A stretch of DNA of 9,702 bases, taken from positions 1 through 9,702 of the forward strand of contig JAVBYK010000136.1 of assembly GCA_030824095.1 (NCBI GenBank), read 5' to 3'. The position numbers were made by a program, and so were the translations under genes. Source of the DNA: a bacterium. Lineage in GTDB: Bacteria; Pseudomonadota; Gammaproteobacteria; Burkholderiales; Burkholderiaceae_C. The notes below the pieces were generated by a model. That model did no database searches. It was not told where the DNA came from and saw only the letters and a list, made by a program, of their open reading frames with translations. This document shows positions 7,701 through 9,702 of the stretch, piece by piece. Within the stretch, counting starts at the first letter, position 1. Each line of letters begins with the position of its first letter.

Positions 7701-7945
7701 AGTTGGCTGACGCGCCCGGACGGGGAGGGCGCGCCTAGCGAGAACGCGTCCATCAGGCTCTGGCGCACGGTTTCGGTATAGGTCGCTCCGACGATTTCCT
7801 TGCGCGCAAAGTCGATGGCCAGGTATTTCTCGTGGATCAGGATGCCGGACACATAGATGACCGCGGTCAGATCCAGCAGGTAGATCAGGGTGAGCTTGCG
7901 GCCTACGCTCAGGCGGCCCAGCCAATGGGACAGTTTGGAAAGCAT
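4742..7945 (-). CDS. Membrane-bound HAMP-PAS-PAS-GGDEF-EAL c-di-GMP enzyme
   Basis: This is an inner-membrane bifunctional c-di-GMP protein of 1067 aa. Order of parts: TM1 (about 18-38); a large, mostly helical periplasmic sensor (about 39-303, with LILDPDLDSYYVM at 149-161, a segment shared with many sensor kinases and chemoreceptors); TM2 (304-325); HAMP (about 325-375); a short coil; a PAS-like region (395-495); a second PAS/PAC (505-620); GGDEF (about 622-785); and EAL (about 800-1050). The cyclase signature GGDEF is intact (705-709), and an RxxD inhibitory site (REDD, 696-699) lies at the correct spacing. The phosphodiesterase residues also look complete: EAL (834-836), N894, E929 in LELTES, DDFGTGYSS (956-964), K977, E1013 and Q1033. 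Both activities are therefore plausible. The start at 7945 follows AAGGAGG; longer in-frame frames reach into the divergent promoter and are rejected. It is divergent from amtB. Confidence 0.93.
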   Translation of the reverse strand: MLSKLSHWLGRLSVGRKLTLIYLLDLTAVIYVSGILIHEKYLAIDFARKEIVGATYTETVRQSLMDAFSLGAPSPSGRVSQLPALNGTRERYDEELRTGEAARRFAQTLSDIQALARKSDSSASLGAAKGQLLTQGRDLLTTVGNQSNLILDPDLDSYYVMSLSILRFPELLQVLHDAHEFMQGWGHASNGRNQVAQLLTLVGRFDAVLVAMESDYDQAWAAGSPQLGAALRATRQNLNQQARAFQRTLEEVANNPERDHQGNRLDEHFYATLAALSTTWRTTVVELTSLLEARVDRMFSRMWLHLGTALLLLGSILSLVYLVASQIARPLQALAAVADKVRSSADYTHRAHWHSSDEIGKLVTAFNGMLAQLDHDRLLQQEQAARAGAAEAQRELVEAFPIPMVVTSVPDHEVLHANAPALPWLGDCRHDPWLVGLDSNVRARFFQRLADHDAVDEFEVRWLAGTAPSWAVLSARRLRFQGRDAVLTAFAPINKLKLLEQRLELWAKVFEASSESIIIMNVNRQVISVNRAFCRSTSYDFHEVIGEDFAFLVDSPQALQWMEQKDKDVWQGEVQMRRYNGETYPAWLMLSTVYKGATGGEVVNFIATSIDITDRKVHEERIHFLAHHDVLTELPNRSLCQQRLGEALAEATTSGEKVAVLFIDLDRFKLINDTLGHHIGDGLLRVVARRLCQTVREDDTVSRLGGDEFVIILRHINDREELDAIVNQRMIPSIRQSTVVEGHTIAVSCSVGVALFPDDAANQEDLMRRADAAMYEAKAAGRDVARFFSTETDQRIQARQILEAQLRQALAQGEFSLHYQPRLCARTRRMLGSEALLRWNNPLLGSISPAEFIPLAEETGLIKPIGLWVLEQACAQWMQFQGDKLFDSMQLSVNLSVVQLTDPDLVGQLQQVLERTGMPAGQLELELTESHLMDNPAAAQEQVSALKALGVQIAIDDFGTGYSSLAYLKRFEIDILKVDQSFVRDMLEDTADAAIVHAVIALGHTLGFKVVAEGVENLPTAQTLTALGCDELQGYCFSRPLPVEAFRDWVLGHGAPPQRRRPHRETL

Positions 7946-7956
7946 GTGTGAGATTT

Positions 7957-7963
7957 CCTCCTT
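7957..7963 (-). promoter_or_regulatory. Ribosome binding site fixing the GGDEF-EAL start
   Basis: On the minus strand AAGGAGG lies 11 nt before ATG at 7945. The spacing is slightly long, but the match to the anti-Shine-Dalgarno is complete. The next in-frame upstream ATG (7976) places this site inside its own coding sequence, so 7945 is the better start. Confidence 0.7.
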
Positions 7964-7983
7964 CCCGGGGCGCATGCAACTTT

Positions 7984-8000
7984 CGCACCAAACTGGTGAT
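7984..8000. promoter_or_regulatory. NtrC-like binding dyad upstream of amtB
   Basis: CGCACCA-AAC-TGGTGAT closely follows the enterobacterial NtrC site TGCACCA-N3-TGGTGCA: the core GCACCA-N3-TGGTG is exact and only outer bases differ. It is centred about 54 bp before the predicted amtB start point, closer than classical enhancer sites. It also lies 39-55 bp upstream of the start codon of the divergent GGDEF-EAL gene. Confidence 0.6.
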
Positions 8001-8019
8001 GGTCCATACCTGATTCCAA

Positions 8020-8036
8020 TGGCACGCCTTGTGCTT
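8020..8036 (+). promoter_or_regulatory. Sigma-54 (RpoN) promoter of amtB
   Basis: TGGCACG (8020-8026) is an exact -24 element. The invariant GG (8021-8022) and GC (8033-8034) are separated by exactly 10 nt. The -12 side reads GTGCT rather than the ideal TTGCW, one mismatch. Transcription would begin near 8046 and give a leader of about 24 nt with the ribosome site at 8060. Sigma-54 control is the usual mode for nitrogen-regulated ammonium transporters. Confidence 0.75.
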
Positions 8037-8059
8037 GGAGGATGCGGGACCCACGACAC

Positions 8060-8064
8060 AAGGA
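8060..8064 (+). promoter_or_regulatory. Ribosome binding site fixing the amtB start
   Basis: AAGGA lies 5 nt before ATG at 8070. It sits downstream of the predicted sigma-54 start point, so it supports 8070 over the in-frame upstream ATGs, which lie before or inside the promoter. Confidence 0.7.
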
Positions 8065-8069
8065 ACACG

Positions 8070-9395
8070 ATGCACCGAATCCGCACGGAATGCTTACTGG
8101 CCTGTTTTCTCTGCTGCGCCCTACCCGCCTGGGCACAGGCACCGGCGCCGCTGATCCACCCCACGCTGGTGGCCCAGGAGACGCTCAATGCCGCAGACAC
8201 GGCGTGGATGATGACCAGCACGGCGCTGGTGCTGCTGATGACGCTGCCGGGCATCGCCCTGTTCTACGGCGGCATGGTGCGCAAGAAGAATGTGCTCAAT
8301 ACCATGGCCAGCGTGGTCGCCGCGGCGGCCCTGGTCAGCCTGCTGTGGTTTGCCGTGGGTTATTCACTGGCCTTCACGCCGGGCTCCGAATGGCTGGGCG
8401 GCGGCAGCCGCCTGTGGTTCAGCGGTCTGGACTATCTGAAGGTGGCTGGCAAGGTGGCAGTGAGCCACGCCGCACCGAATGTGCCGGAGTCGGTCTATGC
8501 CATGTTCCAGCTCACCTTTGCCATCATCACCGCTGCCCTGATCGTGGGCGCGGTGGTGGAGCGTATGCGCTTTTCCGCCCTGCTGTGGTTCATTGGCCTG
8601 TGGTCGGTGCTGGTCTATGCGCCGATTGCGCACTGGGTCTGGGAGCCCGGCGGCTGGCTGGCGCAGATGGGGGTGCTGGACTTTGCCGGTGGCTCGGTCG
8701 TGCACATCAATGCCGGGGTCACCGGGCTGGTTTGCGCCCATGTGCTGGGTGCGCGCCGGGGCTATGGACGTGAGCCGTTTGAGCCCTTCAACCTGGGCCT
8801 GACCATGGCCGGTGCCGGTCTGCTGTGGGTGGGCTGGTTTGGCTTCAATGCCGGCTCGGCCGTGGCCGCCGACGGGCGCGCCGGCCTGGCCATGGCGGTG
8901 ACCCACATTGCTGCGGCGGCCGGAGCCCTGTCCTGGATGCTGGGTGAGTGGATCGTGCGCCGGCGCCCCTCACTGCTGGGTCTGTGCTCGGGGCTGGTGG
9001 CAGGGCTGGTGGCCATCACGCCGGCGGCTGGGTTTGTGACACCCAAGGATGCGCTGCTGATCGGCACCGTGGCGGGACTGGCCTGCTACTGGGGTGCGAC
9101 CGGCCTGAAGCGCCTGCTCAATACCGATGACTCGCTGGACGTGTTTGGCGTGCACGGTATCGGTGGCATTGTGGGTGCACTGATGACGGGCCTGCTGGCC
9201 AACCGCACCATCTCCGGCGTGCATGGCGACCTTGGTGTGCAGGCACTGGGAGTGCTGGTGGTGATTGTCTACAGCGCGGTGATGAGTCTGGCCTTGCTAT
9301 GGCTCACCAAGGCGATTGTCGGACTGCGTGTCGATGACGAATCCGAAGTCACGGGGCTGGACCTGACCCAGCACCGTGAACGCATGGGAACCTGA
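8070..9395 (+). CDS. amtB: Ammonium transporter, Amt/MEP family
   Basis: This is an inner-membrane ammonium channel/transporter of 441 aa. An N-terminal signal peptide is evident (residues 1-24; basic start, hydrophobic core, likely cut after AWAQA), as in AmtB. About eleven membrane helices follow. Key residues can be matched to E. coli AmtB: D204 in LDFAGGSVVHIN (D160), the twin pore histidines H212 and H362 (H168, H318), the gate phenylalanines F146 and F259 (F107, F215), W191 (W148) and S263 in NAGSA (S219). The C-terminal tail VGLRVDDESEVTGLDLTQH has the usual form of the cytoplasmic tail that interacts with PII proteins. No glnK lies beside it, which is unusual but common for second Amt copies. 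Expression is probably sigma-54/NtrC dependent (see 7984-8036). The next gene starts 11 nt after the stop and may be co-transcribed. Confidence 0.96.
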   Translation: MHRIRTECLLACFLCCALPAWAQAPAPLIHPTLVAQETLNAADTAWMMTSTALVLLMTLPGIALFYGGMVRKKNVLNTMASVVAAAALVSLLWFAVGYSLAFTPGSEWLGGGSRLWFSGLDYLKVAGKVAVSHAAPNVPESVYAMFQLTFAIITAALIVGAVVERMRFSALLWFIGLWSVLVYAPIAHWVWEPGGWLAQMGVLDFAGGSVVHINAGVTGLVCAHVLGARRGYGREPFEPFNLGLTMAGAGLLWVGWFGFNAGSAVAADGRAGLAMAVTHIAAAAGALSWMLGEWIVRRRPSLLGLCSGLVAGLVAITPAAGFVTPKDALLIGTVAGLACYWGATGLKRLLNTDDSLDVFGVHGIGGIVGALMTGLLANRTISGVHGDLGVQALGVLVVIVYSAVMSLALLWLTKAIVGLRVDDESEVTGLDLTQHRERMGT

Positions 9396-9406
9396 AGGAG
9401 TGCGCC

Positions 9407-9702
9407 ATGCTACCCAGTGAAAAACTTGCCATTGCCGCCCACCTGCACGTGCTGCTGCGTCGCAAGACCGGGCGCGTGACCGATACCGAGTGGATGGCCG
9501 ACAACCTGGAGTACGCCACGGAAATCGTCCGCTTCGCCCGCCAGAGTGCCAGTGAGGATGGCCACGCCGATCTGGCCGAGTGGGCGGACAAGCTGGAGCA
9601 CGCCATGTCCTACCAGCCGCGCCCGCGTGTGCCTCCGCCGCGTCCCCGGGATGTGGCGCCCATACCGGCGGTCCCTGCTCCGGCATCCGTGCCCGTCGCC
9701 GC
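9407..9702 (+). CDS. Hypothetical protein downstream of amtB, 3' end outside window
   Basis: I do not recognise a named family. The frame opens with ATG at 9407, preceded by AAGGAG (9395-9400) at 6 nt, and stays open for 98 codons to the window end without a stop. Residues 1-68 look like a compact helical domain (start MLPSEKLAIAAHLHVLLRRK, then DTEWMADNLEYATEIVRFAR and HADLAEWADKLEHAM). From about residue 70 the sequence becomes a Pro/Ala/Arg-rich linker or tail. No signal peptide, membrane segment or catalytic motif is seen. The 11-nt gap to amtB suggests shared transcription. It is not a PII (GlnK) protein: the T-loop and PII signature are absent. I have a weak recollection of similar small proteins in Comamonadaceae. 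Confidence 0.8.
   Translation, partial: MLPSEKLAIAAHLHVLLRRKTGRVTDTEWMADNLEYATEIVRFARQSASEDGHADLAEWADKLEHAMSYQPRPRVPPPRPRDVAPIPAVPAPASVPVA

Noticed and set aside
6590..7738. 382-codon plus-strand frame opposite the sensor part of the GGDEF-EAL gene
   Set aside because: Antisense shadow; composition is again Gly/Val/Gln/His-rich and there is no recognisable domain or ribosome site.
7890..8069. 60-codon longer N-terminus for the ammonium transporter
   Set aside because: It would start upstream of the predicted sigma-54 promoter and hide a clear signal peptide that begins at the ATG at 8070.
7946..8254. Longer N-terminus (103 extra codons) for the GGDEF-EAL protein
   Set aside because: It would run through the divergent promoter and into amtB. 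The ATG at 7945 has AAGGAGG in front and begins a normal N-terminus just before TM1.

Overview
The window looks like a chromosomal segment of a high-GC betaproteobacterium, most likely a member of the Comamonadaceae (Burkholderiales; Rhodoferax, Acidovorax or Hydrogenophaga-like). The assignment rests on the high-GC codon usage, the protein styles (Rep, AEC carrier, HAMP-PAS-GGDEF-EAL protein, Amt) and a short AT-richer intergenic element at about 4698-4748. From memory, that element resembles one scattered through Comamonadaceae genomes. No database search was run.

Layout: (1) 1-224 holds the 3' part of tRNA-Phe(GAA), an intrinsic terminator, a complete tRNA-Gly(GCC) and a second intrinsic terminator. 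(2) 225-459 is non-coding, with several short direct and inverted repeats, and leads into a small unrecognised gene (460-723). (3) A 191-codon unrecognised gene (837-1412) converges on rep (1420-3564, minus), which encodes a UvrD/Rep-family DNA helicase. The two stop codons lie inside one perfect 19-bp palindrome. (4) An AEC-family carrier (3688-4653, plus) is divergent from rep and converges on a large membrane-bound c-di-GMP enzyme (4742-7945, minus). A repeat-like element between them supplies the stop codon of the c-di-GMP gene. (5) A 124-bp intergenic region separates the c-di-GMP gene from a divergent ammonium transporter (8070-9395). It carries a good sigma-54 -24/-12 promoter and an NtrC-like dyad pointing at the transporter. 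(6) A short unrecognised gene follows the transporter after 11 bp and runs off the window (9407-9702).

How the genes may work together: most are ordinary housekeeping genes (translation, replication-fork helicase, transport). The most suggestive arrangement is the nitrogen-type control region shared by the ammonium transporter and the bifunctional GGDEF-EAL protein. It raises the possibility that nitrogen status is linked to c-di-GMP signalling at this locus. I see no CRISPR array, insertion sequence, integrase, toxin-antitoxin pair or defence system, and nothing that amounts to a clearly new multi-gene system.
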